The translations under genes were made by a program, and so were the position numbers. The notes beneath the pieces were generated by a model that did no database searches, was not told the DNA's origin, and worked only from the letters and a program-made list of their open reading frames with translations. Shown one piece after another: positions 1 to 9,910 of a DNA stretch of 14,326 bases (position 1 is its first letter; the number at the start of each line of letters is the position of its first letter). The stretch comes from a bacterium (GTDB taxonomy: Archaea > Nanoarchaeota > Nanoarchaeia > Woesearchaeales > UBA10216). The stretch is from positions 1 through 14,326 of the forward strand of contig JAAGZO010000506.1 in NCBI GenBank assembly GCA_024206195.1. Direction: 5' to 3'.

Positions 1-3000
1 ATGCTGAAGATACAGGTGCAACAGGAAGTGATTATATTGCATCAACGACTTCACTTGTTGCAGTTGGCGCCGGTACTGCTGCTAGATTACAGGTTATTCT
101 TCCCGGTGAAGTAAATCAGCCGGGTAATGCAGATCTTCCTGAATGTATAAACACTCATTCTCCATATGGTAAAACAAGCGGATCATCACCGGATACTCAG
201 ACAGCCGGCGTAGAATTTACAATAACTGTTAATGTAACCGATGCTTACTGGAATATTAGGGCTGCGGAACCTGATGTGGTAATAGATCCCGGTGTTATTA
301 CATCTGATCCTTTTGACGTCGATCCGGGTACAATAACAATAAGCGGCGGCAGTTCAACACAGACTGTATTAATGTATACAGCTGTTCCTTCAACTATTGC
401 AGTAAACCATACTCTTCAGTGGGCGGATAATACTTCCACTGTTTTTAATATAGATGCAAATGCAGAGACAAACTTAAGGATACTTGTTCCCGGTATGATG
501 AGAGAACCCGGTGATATAGCAAATAATGGAAGAAGCGGTTCTCCGACGGATCAGGTAGCAGGAACGCCTTTTACTGTAACAGTGGATGCAGTTGATTCAT
601 GGTGGAATCTTAATGCAGGATCTACGCAGACTATTACAATAGATACAACTGATACTAATGATACGGAACCGGTTGATCAGGAATTAGTCGGAGGTACAAC
701 TAATTTTGTAATTACGATGCTAACATCCGGATTCCAGAGAGTATCATCATCAGATACTGCAATAGTGATGCCTCTGGTATCGGATACATCCGAGGATATA
801 GACGTAAAAGTGGGAGTTCCTAAAAAATTACAGATACTTCCACCTGGTGTAGCTGCAGTTCCGGGATCTGCTTCCGGAGATGATGGCGCAGAACCGACTC
901 CGCAGACAGCAGGAGTAAATTTCTGGGTGACGGTAAACCTTTGTGATGATAACTGGAATGTGGTGCCTGACGGTGAGGATCCTGTGGTAAAAATTATATC
1001 AAATGATGATTATGTCGATGATAACGGACTTGAGGTTTCAACGGTAGCTCTGGTAAACGGCACTAAATCCATAGGGGTTACGTTAGTAACAGCAAGGGAT
1101 GATATAACTGAACTTACGGTAAGCGATTATGATTATGATAAAATAATGCCTCAAAGAATACCGCCGTATATAACTCATGTGTCCGATGCAATAGATGTAA
1201 GTGCAAATAATCCTGTAAAACTCAGGGTACTTGTTCCCGGTATGATACCTGATCTTGGAGAGCTTACTGACGGTAAAAGCGGTACTCCTGAGCTTCAGAC
1301 TGCGGGAGATACTTTTAAGGCTACAATATATGCCTGTGATGATTACTGGAATATAGCAGATTCTACGGAAATGGTTCATGTAGAAGTAGAAGATCCGTAT
1401 GCTGTAAGCATACCAACCGGCCAGCTCTATGGTTTTACAGGAAGAACTGTTGATGTAAACTGTAAACAGGCAGGTGACTGGGAACTTACAGTAACAGATG
1501 CAGATACTTCAAATGGTATTCTTACTTCTCAAATTTCAGATCAGTTTACAGTTGCATCCAGTACATTAACCAGATTTATTGTTTTATTGCCGGGAGAGTC
1601 TCATGCTCCCGGATCTTCAACCGGCAAAACAGGTACTGCTTCTGATAGAAGCGCAGGAGTACAGTTTGATATCGAAGTTCGTGCTACAGATGATTATTTT
1701 AACCTTGTATCTACAAATACACTTATATCTATAACCTCTACTGATTCACAGGCTGAGTATCCATCTGATAATACCCTGACTGGAGGAGTTGCTAATTTCA
1801 GTATTACACTGAAAACAACCATGGTTGGAGGTGTAGATGATAATAATTATATTTTTGCTGATGAAGTAGGCAGTTATGGACTTGTAAGGGGAACTTCAAC
1901 TGAAATAGCACTTAATCCTGCGGATTGTAATTATCTTGATGTTACCGGAATATCAGACAGTGCTGCCGGAACAGCAAGTGATGTTACAGTTACGGCAAGG
2001 GATGAGTTCGGTAATGTAGCAGATGGCGGTACTTTACGTGGTCAGACAGGAGATAATTGCTATGCTACAGAAATTGTATTTTCAGCAGATGAAGATCCTG
2101 CATGGGATGGAAGTAAGGAGATACCCGGCAGCGGTTTGCCAAGTAATTACATATTTACCACTACAAATGAAGCCAGAGGCGGGATTCCCGGAGTAGCAAC
2201 ATTTATTAATGGTGTCAGTTTAAGAAGGTCAGGGACAAGGGTTGTAAGAGTGGAGGATATCGATTTTTCATACAATAATATTTTCGGAGAACAGACAAAT
2301 ATTACAGTATTATCCGGGCCTGTAGCAAAATTTACGGTTTATCCGCTTAATGATGAAGACATACCTGCAGGAAATGTAAGAGAGATAAGCGCATATGCTA
2401 CTGATGATTATTCTAACAGGACTACTGTGGATGCCACAGGATTGGATGTTACTGTATCGACTTCTTCTATAGTATTCCATGATCTTACGCGCAAAGGAGA
2501 AACAAATGATGGAAGTACAATTAATCCGGAGCATCTAATAACTGATTCATCAGGGACAATATCAGGAATTTCATATACAGTGTCGCGGTATGCCGATGAT
2601 GTGGCCGTTGTGCAGGTTGTTGCGGATACAAAGACTATAAGTGGAAATCCTTTGGATGGTGAGTCAGCCGAGATTACTACTATAGGAGGCAGCACAGACT
2701 ACCTTGAATTTGAATCAGGAGATACGGAATTTATAGCAGGGAATATACCTAATTTAGCTGATCCTTATATTATAAGAAGACGTGATATATACGGTAATTA
2801 TGCAGAAACCGGTGTTACTATTATAGATATAACAACAGATTCCGGTTCTCAGGAAACTACCGTTACTTCAGTTAAACCAAGGCATATGTTTGAAGATGAT
2901 ACCAGGACACCTCTTGAATTACACAATGGAAAGCGTTCGGTTACAATAGATGAAGGTGGCATTGAAGCGAAATTTTATTATTACGAACAGAAGGCTTCAT

Positions 3001-6000
3001 GGGATGAGGTAACGCCTGATACTTGGACTATAACAATTGATGTAGGCCTGACAGGTGGCGCAGATGTGGATCTTTTTGCTGTAACTGTTGATCCGGCAGA
3101 TATATCCATGATAACGTTTATTACGCCTGAAAGGACACTCCAGGCAGGTACGACTTCCCAGGTCATGACAATAAATACACAGGATGAGTATGGAAATGAC
3201 AAGCGGGTCAATGAGACCGAGACACTATCGCTTGCTTCCGAGTCGTCATGGTGCAGTTTTATAACAAATCAGGGAACATATACCTATGTAGGTGGTTTCT
3301 GGACTCCTTTAGCTCCGCCGGAAATAGTGATTTCTACCGGATTGTATTCTGCTGATTTTTACTATTCAGATAATGTCAGGGGTACACCCAGAATAGATGT
3401 AAAGGGTCCGTCAGATGAGAGCTGGGGAACAGGACAGCAGGATGCTATTGTTGTTCCTGCTCCTATTGATCATCTGGCGTTTATTAATGCTCCGTATACA
3501 ACATCTAATCCGCTTGAGGCTGGCGCTACATCATGGCTTATTCAGGTTCAGACACAGGATAAATTTGATAATTTTGCGGAAGTAGATGCTACTGAAGAGA
3601 TAAACCTGTTCTTGAATTATAGTGGAGGAATTGGTGCTGATGGTACTATCTATGATTTTTCAGAATCAGATTCAGTCTGGGTGGAAATAGATGAAGTCTT
3701 TATAGCAACAAATACATCTACTGCTGATTTGTATATGAAAATATATAAGTCCGGTACATGGGATATAAGAGGCGAAAGAGCTTCCGGAGGCTGGACTCAG
3801 GCTATTCAGGAAACTATTGTAAGAGGCGGACAGATAACCCAGGTAGTATTTGTTACACCTGAAAGAAACGTTACAATAGAGTATGATGATTATACAACTT
3901 ACGGTTCAACTAATTATATAATGACTATACAGGTACAGGATAAATTCGGTAATATATCGGATGTTACTGAAAAAGTTGATTTAAATCTCTATACCAGTGT
4001 TGGCAGTGATCCGGATTTTTCTGTTGACGGAGTTAACTGGTTGACAAATATTATAAGTATTTCTTCAGGAAATTATGAAACCTCATTCTATTATAAGGAT
4101 GAAATAAAAGGCGCTCATACTGTATACGTAAATGAAGTTTTTAATATGGGAACCGGTTATCCTCCTGTAGACTGGACACCTGCAGCACAGTTGGCTAATG
4201 TATATCCTTCGGATGTAGATAGTTTTCTTGTTACACATGACGGCCTTGCATCGGTATATGTTCCTGAAGCAATAAATATAAAAGCAGTAGACCTTTATGG
4301 GAATTTTGTAGATGGCCATCCTGATCCGTATTTTCCATATGGTTCTACGGATACATGGGTATATTATGTAAATACAGCATCTATAACACCTTCGGCAGTA
4401 GGCCATCCTGCAGGTAAAGAACCTACGGTTAATGTAAGTAATAATATGTATGATTTTCAAACGGCTCTGGATGAAGGCCATCCCGGTGAAGTAGAGATTC
4501 TTGTAACAGACACGATAGTAAGTGATTTGCCGGATGTACCATATTTAAGGATTAGTGTTGAAGATAACACGGATAATTCAATAGCAGGCCTTTCTGAGGA
4601 ACTGCCTGTTGCCGGTGCAATAATAAAGCCGTATGAAGATCCTATGTCAGGTGATCGTGTTGCACCTCAAAGGATTTATCAGGATCAGACAAATGTACTT
4701 ATGGAAAAGATTTCAATTAAAACAGCTCCGGATGAAGTTTCATGGAGTACTGCTACATGGTACCAGATGCGTGTTGAACTAGAAGGCAATGTAACAGAAA
4801 GAACTGATCCTGTTCTTGGTATACCAAGGGTAAGGTTGTGGAAAGACAATCCTGTTGCAGGTAATGTCGGAGGTTTTGATGAGCCTGATATAGGTGATCC
4901 GGATAATTTAGGTTTAACTTCCGTGGATATACTCCTTTCCTCAGCAGCATTTGAAGATAATGCAGGAAGATACTGGACTGTGATGGATGTGGAGGATTCC
5001 GGAGTTGTAGGAACTCCTCAGACAATTAATACTACTCCTCAAATATATTTTATTACTGTTGATTGTGACAGATACGCTGAACCGGGTACGCAGGAATCAC
5101 CTACATATTGCAATCTTTACTGGGAGAAACAGTATTTCAATGCATCTGGATACTGGAGTCCCGGAGGAGCGCAGGTATCGGAAAATAACTTTAATATAGA
5201 AACTCCGTCGGTTACTATAAAAACAACTCCCGGTGATATAATAGTTTATTCTTATCCTATACTTGATTCGACTGCAACGGTAACACAGGGAGAGCTTCTT
5301 GGATTTTTAAGAATGGACATGTGTACGGATAAATATACTATTGACTGGACAGACTTGTATCTGGAGCTTTTTGGATATGATGGTTTTGGTGATGATGATA
5401 TTACAGATATACGGGTGTACCGTGACTTAAATGCAGATAAAATATTTCAGCCTGCAGCCGATGAACTTATCAGTGTAGGTAATGACCAGTTTGGTCTTGA
5501 AACTTATGGTTCAGGTGTGCCTAACCTTGCAATGATAAAGTTAAGAAATCCTGCAAATCTTTCTGAATACAGGCCGCAGACAATAGAGGAATCAACACAG
5601 ACCTATTTTGTATCAATGACAATAGATGCATCTGCTACAATTGACGCAAAAATGGGTATAAATATAGGGTCGCCACTTATGGTAAGAGCGGAAATAGAGG
5701 GTACTAATTATGTGGCCATGTACCATGATAAGAATACAAATCTGGTACAGGATCTTCCGGATGAACCGGATCTGTTCCCTGTTGTAACAAGTACGCATGC
5801 AGTTATACCAACAATAGACGAACTTCAGATATCTCCTGATATGTCGCTTGGAGGTGTAACTCAGGGTGATGAGAATAAGGTTTTTAGTGTGTTGTCTATG
5901 GCAGCAGATGCTAATTCAATTATATGGAAGGGTGTGAAAATAGATAAAACAGGTACTCTTCCGGATGAATGGGTGGAAGCCGTGAAGGTGTGGTATTATG

Positions 6001-9000
6001 TGTCCGGTTCAAGTGATGCAGCCGGAAAGCCAGTTGTAAGTACATCCAGTGATTCACCAACAGGTTATCAGGATATATTAATATCTGAAGGGCACGATGT
6101 GTTTGTATCATCCGTAGCTATAATAAACTTTCCAGAAGAGAACTGGGATAAAACTGATATCAGGACTACTTCTAAAGTGTATCTTGTTACAATGGATATA
6201 GATTCATTTGCACCTGAAGGTATGGGTGTTGGATTAAATATATCCACTGCCGGATATTTTAATCTTGCATGGCCTGATATTACATCGGCTGCCGAGCTGC
6301 CTGTAGCAATTCCACCAAAAACAGTAGCTCCATATAGAGATACAGTGGAACTTCTGACGCTGGATGCTACTCATTTGATAGCTGACAATCAGATAAATCA
6401 ATCGGATAAAAATCTGCCTATAATAGAACTCAGGATGATGACGGATTTATCTTATGCATGGTGGGTAGATGATATAGAAGAAACACAGCCTGCTCTGACA
6501 ATATTTAATTACGGTACTGCCTTAGATTCTGAAATAGACAGTATAAAACTCTGGCATGATGCAGATGGCAACGGTTTATTTAATGTAGTGCTTGATACGC
6601 AGATAGCAGGTTATCCTATTGGTTCAACAGAAACATTGACAAATGGTACCTGTGAGATAAATATCAGCACAGAAAATGCCCAGATGATAATCAATGGGGT
6701 GGTAAACCGGAAAAATTATTTTATAACAATGGATATAAATGATAATGCTGAACCAGGGCATACTCTGGATATAGGTATAGAAAGTCCTGTTAATTTTACA
6801 TTGTTAAGCCCGGATGTATTAGATGGTAGTGGTTTGCCGTTTAATACAGGCGATAAGGAAATAATTGCTTCTCCAAGAATAGTAAGTGTAATACCTACAC
6901 TGGGATCAGCAGTAAGCGCGGAGCAGGGAGATCCCAATATTCTTATGGAAAGACTGGAAATGTTCTGTGACGGATATAAGGTGGGATGGACGAAACTGCT
7001 TGTTTTCAGGACTGGGAATGCAGCAGCTAAAGATGAAGATGTTTCAGCTGTTAAATTGTACAGGGATGTTGCTAATATAGGTACATTTGACTGGGCATTG
7101 GATGCGCTGGTCTCATCAGGTACTTTTGTAGATGGATCTGTTACACTGGATTATGCTGTAAATTTTGAAACTGTTACTACATCACATAATTACTGGTACC
7201 TGGTATATGATATAGCTCCGGATGCTACTCCCGGAGCTGAAGTGGCTGCATGGATTGGCCATCAGTCATTTTTTACTGTTCTTCAGCCTCATTCTGTGGA
7301 CGGATCAAATATACCGTTTGAATCAAACTATGTGGAAGTACTTGCTACATCCGATGATATGTCTGTAACGGCATCTGCAACAGGTGTGGGTGAAGTTACA
7401 CAGGGTGATACGAGTGTGGCAGTAGCGGAACTTTACCTTGAAGCAGATGATAATTCAGTAATATGGACAGGTGTGGATTTGCATCATCTGGGGTCAGGAA
7501 ATGATGATGATGCTGAATCTATAATAATATTCAGGGAATCAAATGGTATGGGAGGATGTCAGACTGTAGATTTCAGTACTTCAATAGTTGCAGACGAAAA
7601 GGTTAGTTACGGTACAGAGGTATTTATTGACGGTCTCTGTCAGTTGAGGTTTGATGAGGAAATGTATCAGTCTGTTCTGCCGTCAGGAAGCCTGTATTAT
7701 ATAGTTTTTAATATAGCGCCGCTGGCCCAGGTTGATGAAACTCTGGGGGTAAGGATATTCGGTCCACAGGATTTTTATGTACAGCAGGCTGCTGATACCG
7801 TTTCAATGTCAGGTTCTTTTGATACTCCACTTGCATTGATAGATGAGTATGCGGATACCGTAACTGTGACGCCATACAGGATAGAAAACCTGCCGCCTAC
7901 ACCGGTAAATGTTGTACAGGGTGAGACAGATGTTGTTATAGATATGGTCCAGATTCATACAAGAACGCCTAAAACAGGGGATCCTGAATCGGATGCGCCT
8001 TTTACCGGTATAAGGGTAGTGCTTGATGGTGATCTTGATCCTGAAGACATAGCTGCTGTAAAGGTATATTATGATGCGTTTCCTAACGGTATTCTGGAGC
8101 TTGACAAGGATATGCTGATATCTTCAGGCAATGACCAGTTTGATGCAACCGGCGGTGTTAATGTATCTTTTACAAGTGCATGGACAGATAATTCTGCTTA
8201 TAATATAGGAACTGCAAATAAGACATTTTTTATTGTATATGATTTTGCTGTTAATGCTACGCCTATAAGAACAGCCGGCGCAAAATTTAATAATTCATCT
8301 TTCTTTTTTATTTCACAGCCGAATATAATGGCGCAGTACTGGGATACTGATCAGAACGGCGCTCAGGGTGGAAATGAACCGGATATATACCCGTTCCAGA
8401 GTGGCCTTACTACAGTAAAAACGATGCAGATATCATTTGATACTGAAGACACGGCTCCGGCAGGAGCAAGGCAGGGTGATGACGCTGTATGTATGGCGGA
8501 ATTGAAAGTAAGGGTATCTTCCAATACACCAAGTGGAGCTGACAGTGATCCTACGTTGGAGTATATCAGGGTTATAAAGAAGGACCTTTATGGTAAAACA
8601 CTGGATGCTGATGTAAGCAGTGTTGATGTATATTATGATAATGACGGGAACGGCCAACTTGATACAAGTATTGATATACTTACCAGTCTGGGTGTTGATA
8701 AATTCTCTTCAGGAGTGGCAATAGTAAATCTTTCTTCATATAATGTAATAGGTATACAGGAAAAAACATTTTTCCTTACTGTTGATATAGCAGAAAATGC
8801 CAAGGTAGGGAATTTCCTTGGAATAAGTATTGAGGGAAATGATAATCTATCAATAAATATTATACCGTCTCAGAGAGTAATAGAGCAATCAGGTTCACCG
8901 TTCTTTGATTCTTCCTGGACAATAATAAGACATGCAAATGCACCTACTACTCCTGTTGTTGCAGTCCGGGCATGGATAAATTCAAATACTACGGTAACTG

Positions 9001-9905
9001 GTTCATGGGAATCTCATACATCTGCAGCAAGGGGTATAATAAATAGCCATTTCCGTGCCGGAGGACTAAGTTCTGCCGGTTCGCAGATGTATTCTCAGTG
9101 GGATGCAGCCGGAGCAGGGACACAGGCTACAGCATCTGTTGAAACACTTACAATGGAACATGGATTAGTGTATCAGTTTCAGGTATACAGTGAGACAGCA
9201 GATGAGTATGGATCTGTTCATTACTCGGATGTAGGTTATGCTGAATTCCGTGTTGACCTTAATAATCCTACATCACCGGGTGCTCCTATACCTCAGCAGT
9301 TTACTCAGGATAAAGTGCTTACAACATATAATATAAACTGGGCACCTGCTGAAGACAATTATTCAAGTATAGAGAGCGGTATAGCTCAGTATGAACTTCA
9401 GGAAAAGAAAAATACGTCACCTGTATGGAAAACAGTTACTTTCCTTTCAAGTGCCGAGCGGACTCATATATTTAAAGATAAACCTGCAGGTAATTTCTAT
9501 TATTACCGTGTAAGGGCACAGGATGGTGCAGGTAACTGGGGGCCATGGTCAGAGGTTTCAGAGGCTGCTATAACAGGTCTTCCGGATAAACCGGTGAGTG
9601 AGGTTTCAAACTATCCCAATCCGGCCAGGTTTGACCGTGGCGACCAGCAAACAATGATAACTTATATACTTAAAAACGATTCAGAAGTAGAAGTAAGTCT
9701 TTATGATATGATGGGGTATCTGGTTAAGATATGGAAATTCAGTAAAGCTGAAGCCGGCGGTAAACAGGGAGTTAATTCATTTCCATGGTTTGGAAAGAAT
9801 GAAAATGAACTTAATGTAGCAAAAGGCGGTTATATACTAAGAATTAAGGTGAAATCGCCAGAAGGCACAGTTGAGCAGATAAGAAAAATAGGAATAGTAA
9901 GGTAA
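1..9905 (+). CDS. Giant exported multi-repeat surface protein, 5'-truncated by window, with T9SS/FlgD-Ig-like C-terminal domain
   Basis: The reading frame is open from base 3 to the TAA at 9903-9905 (3300 codons), so the true start lies to the left; the GTG at 276 is internal because the same repeat motif already occurs at 84-260. Domains in order: five tandem repeats with a 'LPG...QTAG...DDYWN' signature (84-1940); Big-1/invasin-like units carrying DxxGN loops (about 1980-4330); eight 'TQGD' units of about 160-190 residues, several with DxDGNG-type calcium-loop motifs (about 4680-8930); fibronectin-III-like modules (about 8940-9590); and a C-terminal domain starting with NYPNPARF (9609) and ending KIGIVR. 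This composition is typical of secreted adhesins or S-layer-like proteins. The last domain resembles type IX secretion type-A sorting domains and the FlgD Ig-like fold. No enzyme motif is visible. Cys is rare and Asp/Thr/Ser/Gly are abundant, as expected for an extracellular protein. The adhesin role is inferred; export and repeat architecture are well supported. Confidence 0.93.
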   Translation, partial: AEDTGATGSDYIASTTSLVAVGAGTAARLQVILPGEVNQPGNADLPECINTHSPYGKTSGSSPDTQTAGVEFTITVNVTDAYWNIRAAEPDVVIDPGVITSDPFDVDPGTITISGGSSTQTVLMYTAVPSTIAVNHTLQWADNTSTVFNIDANAETNLRILVPGMMREPGDIANNGRSGSPTDQVAGTPFTVTVDAVDSWWNLNAGSTQTITIDTTDTNDTEPVDQELVGGTTNFVITMLTSGFQRVSSSDTAIVMPLVSDTSEDIDVKVGVPKKLQILPPGVAAVPGSASGDDGAEPTPQTAGVNFWVTVNLCDDNWNVVPDGEDPVVKIISNDDYVDDNGLEVSTVALVNGTKSIGVTLVTARDDITELTVSDYDYDKIMPQRIPPYITHVSDAIDVSANNPVKLRVLVPGMIPDLGELTDGKSGTPELQTAGDTFKATIYACDDYWNIADSTEMVHVEVEDPYAVSIPTGQLYGFTGRTVDVNCKQAGDWELTVTDADTSNGILTSQISDQFTVASSTLTRFIVLLPGESHAPGSSTGKTGTASDRSAGVQFDIEVRATDDYFNLVSTNTLISITSTDSQAEYPSDNTLTGGVANFSITLKTTMVGGVDDNNYIFADEVGSYGLVRGTSTEIALNPADCNYLDVTGISDSAAGTASDVTVTARDEFGNVADGGTLRGQTGDNCYATEIVFSADEDPAWDGSKEIPGSGLPSNYIFTTTNEARGGIPGVATFINGVSLRRSGTRVVRVEDIDFSYNNIFGEQTNITVLSGPVAKFTVYPLNDEDIPAGNVREISAYATDDYSNRTTVDATGLDVTVSTSSIVFHDLTRKGETNDGSTINPEHLITDSSGTISGISYTVSRYADDVAVVQVVADTKTISGNPLDGESAEITTIGGSTDYLEFESGDTEFIAGNIPNLADPYIIRRRDIYGNYAETGVTIIDITTDSGSQETTVTSVKPRHMFEDDTRTPLELHNGKRSVTIDEGGIEAKFYYYEQKASWDEVTPDTWTITIDVGLTGGADVDLFAVTVDPADISMITFITPERTLQAGTTSQVMTINTQDEYGNDKRVNETETLSLASESSWCSFITNQGTYTYVGGFWTPLAPPEIVISTGLYSADFYYSDNVRGTPRIDVKGPSDESWGTGQQDAIVVPAPIDHLAFINAPYTTSNPLEAGATSWLIQVQTQDKFDNFAEVDATEEINLFLNYSGGIGADGTIYDFSESDSVWVEIDEVFIATNTSTADLYMKIYKSGTWDIRGERASGGWTQAIQETIVRGGQITQVVFVTPERNVTIEYDDYTTYGSTNYIMTIQVQDKFGNISDVTEKVDLNLYTSVGSDPDFSVDGVNWLTNIISISSGNYETSFYYKDEIKGAHTVYVNEVFNMGTGYPPVDWTPAAQLANVYPSDVDSFLVTHDGLASVYVPEAINIKAVDLYGNFVDGHPDPYFPYGSTDTWVYYVNTASITPSAVGHPAGKEPTVNVSNNMYDFQTALDEGHPGEVEILVTDTIVSDLPDVPYLRISVEDNTDNSIAGLSEELPVAGAIIKPYEDPMSGDRVAPQRIYQDQTNVLMEKISIKTAPDEVSWSTATWYQMRVELEGNVTERTDPVLGIPRVRLWKDNPVAGNVGGFDEPDIGDPDNLGLTSVDILLSSAAFEDNAGRYWTVMDVEDSGVVGTPQTINTTPQIYFITVDCDRYAEPGTQESPTYCNLYWEKQYFNASGYWSPGGAQVSENNFNIETPSVTIKTTPGDIIVYSYPILDSTATVTQGELLGFLRMDMCTDKYTIDWTDLYLELFGYDGFGDDDITDIRVYRDLNADKIFQPAADELISVGNDQFGLETYGSGVPNLAMIKLRNPANLSEYRPQTIEESTQTYFVSMTIDASATIDAKMGINIGSPLMVRAEIEGTNYVAMYHDKNTNLVQDLPDEPDLFPVVTSTHAVIPTIDELQISPDMSLGGVTQGDENKVFSVLSMAADANSIIWKGVKIDKTGTLPDEWVEAVKVWYYVSGSSDAAGKPVVSTSSDSPTGYQDILISEGHDVFVSSVAIINFPEENWDKTDIRTTSKVYLVTMDIDSFAPEGMGVGLNISTAGYFNLAWPDITSAAELPVAIPPKTVAPYRDTVELLTLDATHLIADNQINQSDKNLPIIELRMMTDLSYAWWVDDIEETQPALTIFNYGTALDSEIDSIKLWHDADGNGLFNVVLDTQIAGYPIGSTETLTNGTCEINISTENAQMIINGVVNRKNYFITMDINDNAEPGHTLDIGIESPVNFTLLSPDVLDGSGLPFNTGDKEIIASPRIVSVIPTLGSAVSAEQGDPNILMERLEMFCDGYKVGWTKLLVFRTGNAAAKDEDVSAVKLYRDVANIGTFDWALDALVSSGTFVDGSVTLDYAVNFETVTTSHNYWYLVYDIAPDATPGAEVAAWIGHQSFFTVLQPHSVDGSNIPFESNYVEVLATSDDMSVTASATGVGEVTQGDTSVAVAELYLEADDNSVIWTGVDLHHLGSGNDDDAESIIIFRESNGMGGCQTVDFSTSIVADEKVSYGTEVFIDGLCQLRFDEEMYQSVLPSGSLYYIVFNIAPLAQVDETLGVRIFGPQDFYVQQAADTVSMSGSFDTPLALIDEYADTVTVTPYRIENLPPTPVNVVQGETDVVIDMVQIHTRTPKTGDPESDAPFTGIRVVLDGDLDPEDIAAVKVYYDAFPNGILELDKDMLISSGNDQFDATGGVNVSFTSAWTDNSAYNIGTANKTFFIVYDFAVNATPIRTAGAKFNNSSFFFISQPNIMAQYWDTDQNGAQGGNEPDIYPFQSGLTTVKTMQISFDTEDTAPAGARQGDDAVCMAELKVRVSSNTPSGADSDPTLEYIRVIKKDLYGKTLDADVSSVDVYYDNDGNGQLDTSIDILTSLGVDKFSSGVAIVNLSSYNVIGIQEKTFFLTVDIAENAKVGNFLGISIEGNDNLSINIIPSQRVIEQSGSPFFDSSWTIIRHANAPTTPVVAVRAWINSNTTVTGSWESHTSAARGIINSHFRAGGLSSAGSQMYSQWDAAGAGTQATASVETLTMEHGLVYQFQVYSETADEYGSVHYSDVGYAEFRVDLNNPTSPGAPIPQQFTQDKVLTTYNINWAPAEDNYSSIESGIAQYELQEKKNTSPVWKTVTFLSSAERTHIFKDKPAGNFYYYRVRAQDGAGNWGPWSEVSEAAITGLPDKPVSEVSNYPNPARFDRGDQQTMITYILKNDSEVEVSLYDMMGYLVKIWKFSKAEAGGKQGVNSFPWFGKNENELNVAKGGYILRIKVKSPEGTVEQIRKIGIVR
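84..1940 (+). repeat. Five tandem coding repeats ('LPG-QTAG-DDYWN' type) in the giant protein
   Basis: Each unit starts with a hydrophobic strand ending in LPG or VPG (the Pro codons lie at 102, 489, 843, 1236 and 1590), followed by a Gly-rich turn, a QTAG/QVAG/RSAG motif and an aromatic DDYWN-like strand. Spacing alternates between long and short: 129, 118, 131 and 118 residues. The alternation could mean that the ancestral unit was a two-domain block of about 248 residues. The repeats are diverged at the DNA level, so the array is old. The fold is probably an Ig-like beta sandwich; no function is assigned. Confidence 0.82.
1980..4330 (+). repeat. Big-1/invasin-like DxxGN coding repeats in the giant protein
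   Basis: Seven diverged units each carry a DxxGN-like loop: DEFGN (near 2004), DDYSN (near 2406), DIYGN (near 2790), DEYGN (3183), DKFDN (3558), DKFGN (3939) and DLYGN (4290). This motif in the form 'D-aromatic-GN' is the hallmark of bacterial Ig-like domain 1 (invasin/intimin type) and related filamin-like modules. The last four are spaced about 117-127 residues apart, normal for extended Ig-like units. The segment probably forms a rod in the extracellular part of the protein. Confidence 0.75.
4680..8930 (+). repeat. Eight 'TQGD' coding repeats with calcium-loop-like motifs in the giant protein
   Basis: Units are marked by a QGD/QGE-like strand start, with the Gln codon at 4686 (variant DQTN), 5286, 5862, 6399 (variant QSD), 6924, 7401, 7917 and 8472, giving unit lengths of roughly 159-200 residues. 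Most then show a strand with W/F, a 'VKLYRD' or 'VYYD' strand leading into an Asp/Asn/Gly loop, and a 'YFxVxDI...A' strand. The best loops are DADGNGLFN (near 6555) and DNDGNGQLD (8637-8663). The latter has Asp1, Asp3, Asn5 and Asp9 as in dockerin, EF-hand or thrombospondin-3 loops. Calcium binding is inferred from this pattern. I do not recognise the whole unit as a named family. Confidence 0.75.
8940..9902 (+). other. Fibronectin-III-like modules and C-terminal sorting/FlgD-Ig-like domain of the giant protein
   Basis: From about 8940 the protein changes to fibronectin-III-like sequence, with YQFQVYSE near 9171 and YYYRVRAQDGAGNWGPWS near 9498, the latter a typical FN3 G-strand end. From 9609 the motif NYPNPARF opens a domain of about 98 residues with the pattern TMITYILK, VEVSLYDMMG and GGYILRIKV, ending in a basic tail. 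NYPNP plus these strands is the pattern of T9SS type-A C-terminal domains and of FlgD Ig-like domains in many non-Bacteroidetes phyla. Given the PorV-like gene next door, a secretion/anchoring signal is the favoured reading; the sequence alone cannot separate the two families. Confidence 0.8.
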
Positions 9906-9910
9906 TATAA

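Noticed and set aside
1..114. ATG at base 1 opening a short frame-1 ORF
   Set aside because: It stops at about 114, and the frame starting at base 3 carries the repeat signature of the giant protein, so the ATG is out of frame with the real gene.
276..278. GTG 276 as the start of the giant gene
   Set aside because: The frame is open to the left edge and bases 84-260 encode a complete copy of the same repeat motif; no signal peptide follows the GTG.
4083..4481. Minus-strand ORF of 132 codons, and other minus-strand ORFs inside the giant gene
   Set aside because: They lie wholly inside a continuous repeat-coding frame, have Ile/Tyr/Arg/Cys-heavy compositions typical of antisense reading of Asp/Thr/Gly-rich genes, and show no recognisable domain.
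1..9905. Phage tail fibre or polyketide/non-ribosomal megasynthase as identity of the giant gene
   Set aside because: No enzyme motifs or phage neighbours; Ig-like, calcium-loop, FN3 and sorting-domain signatures fit an exported surface protein.
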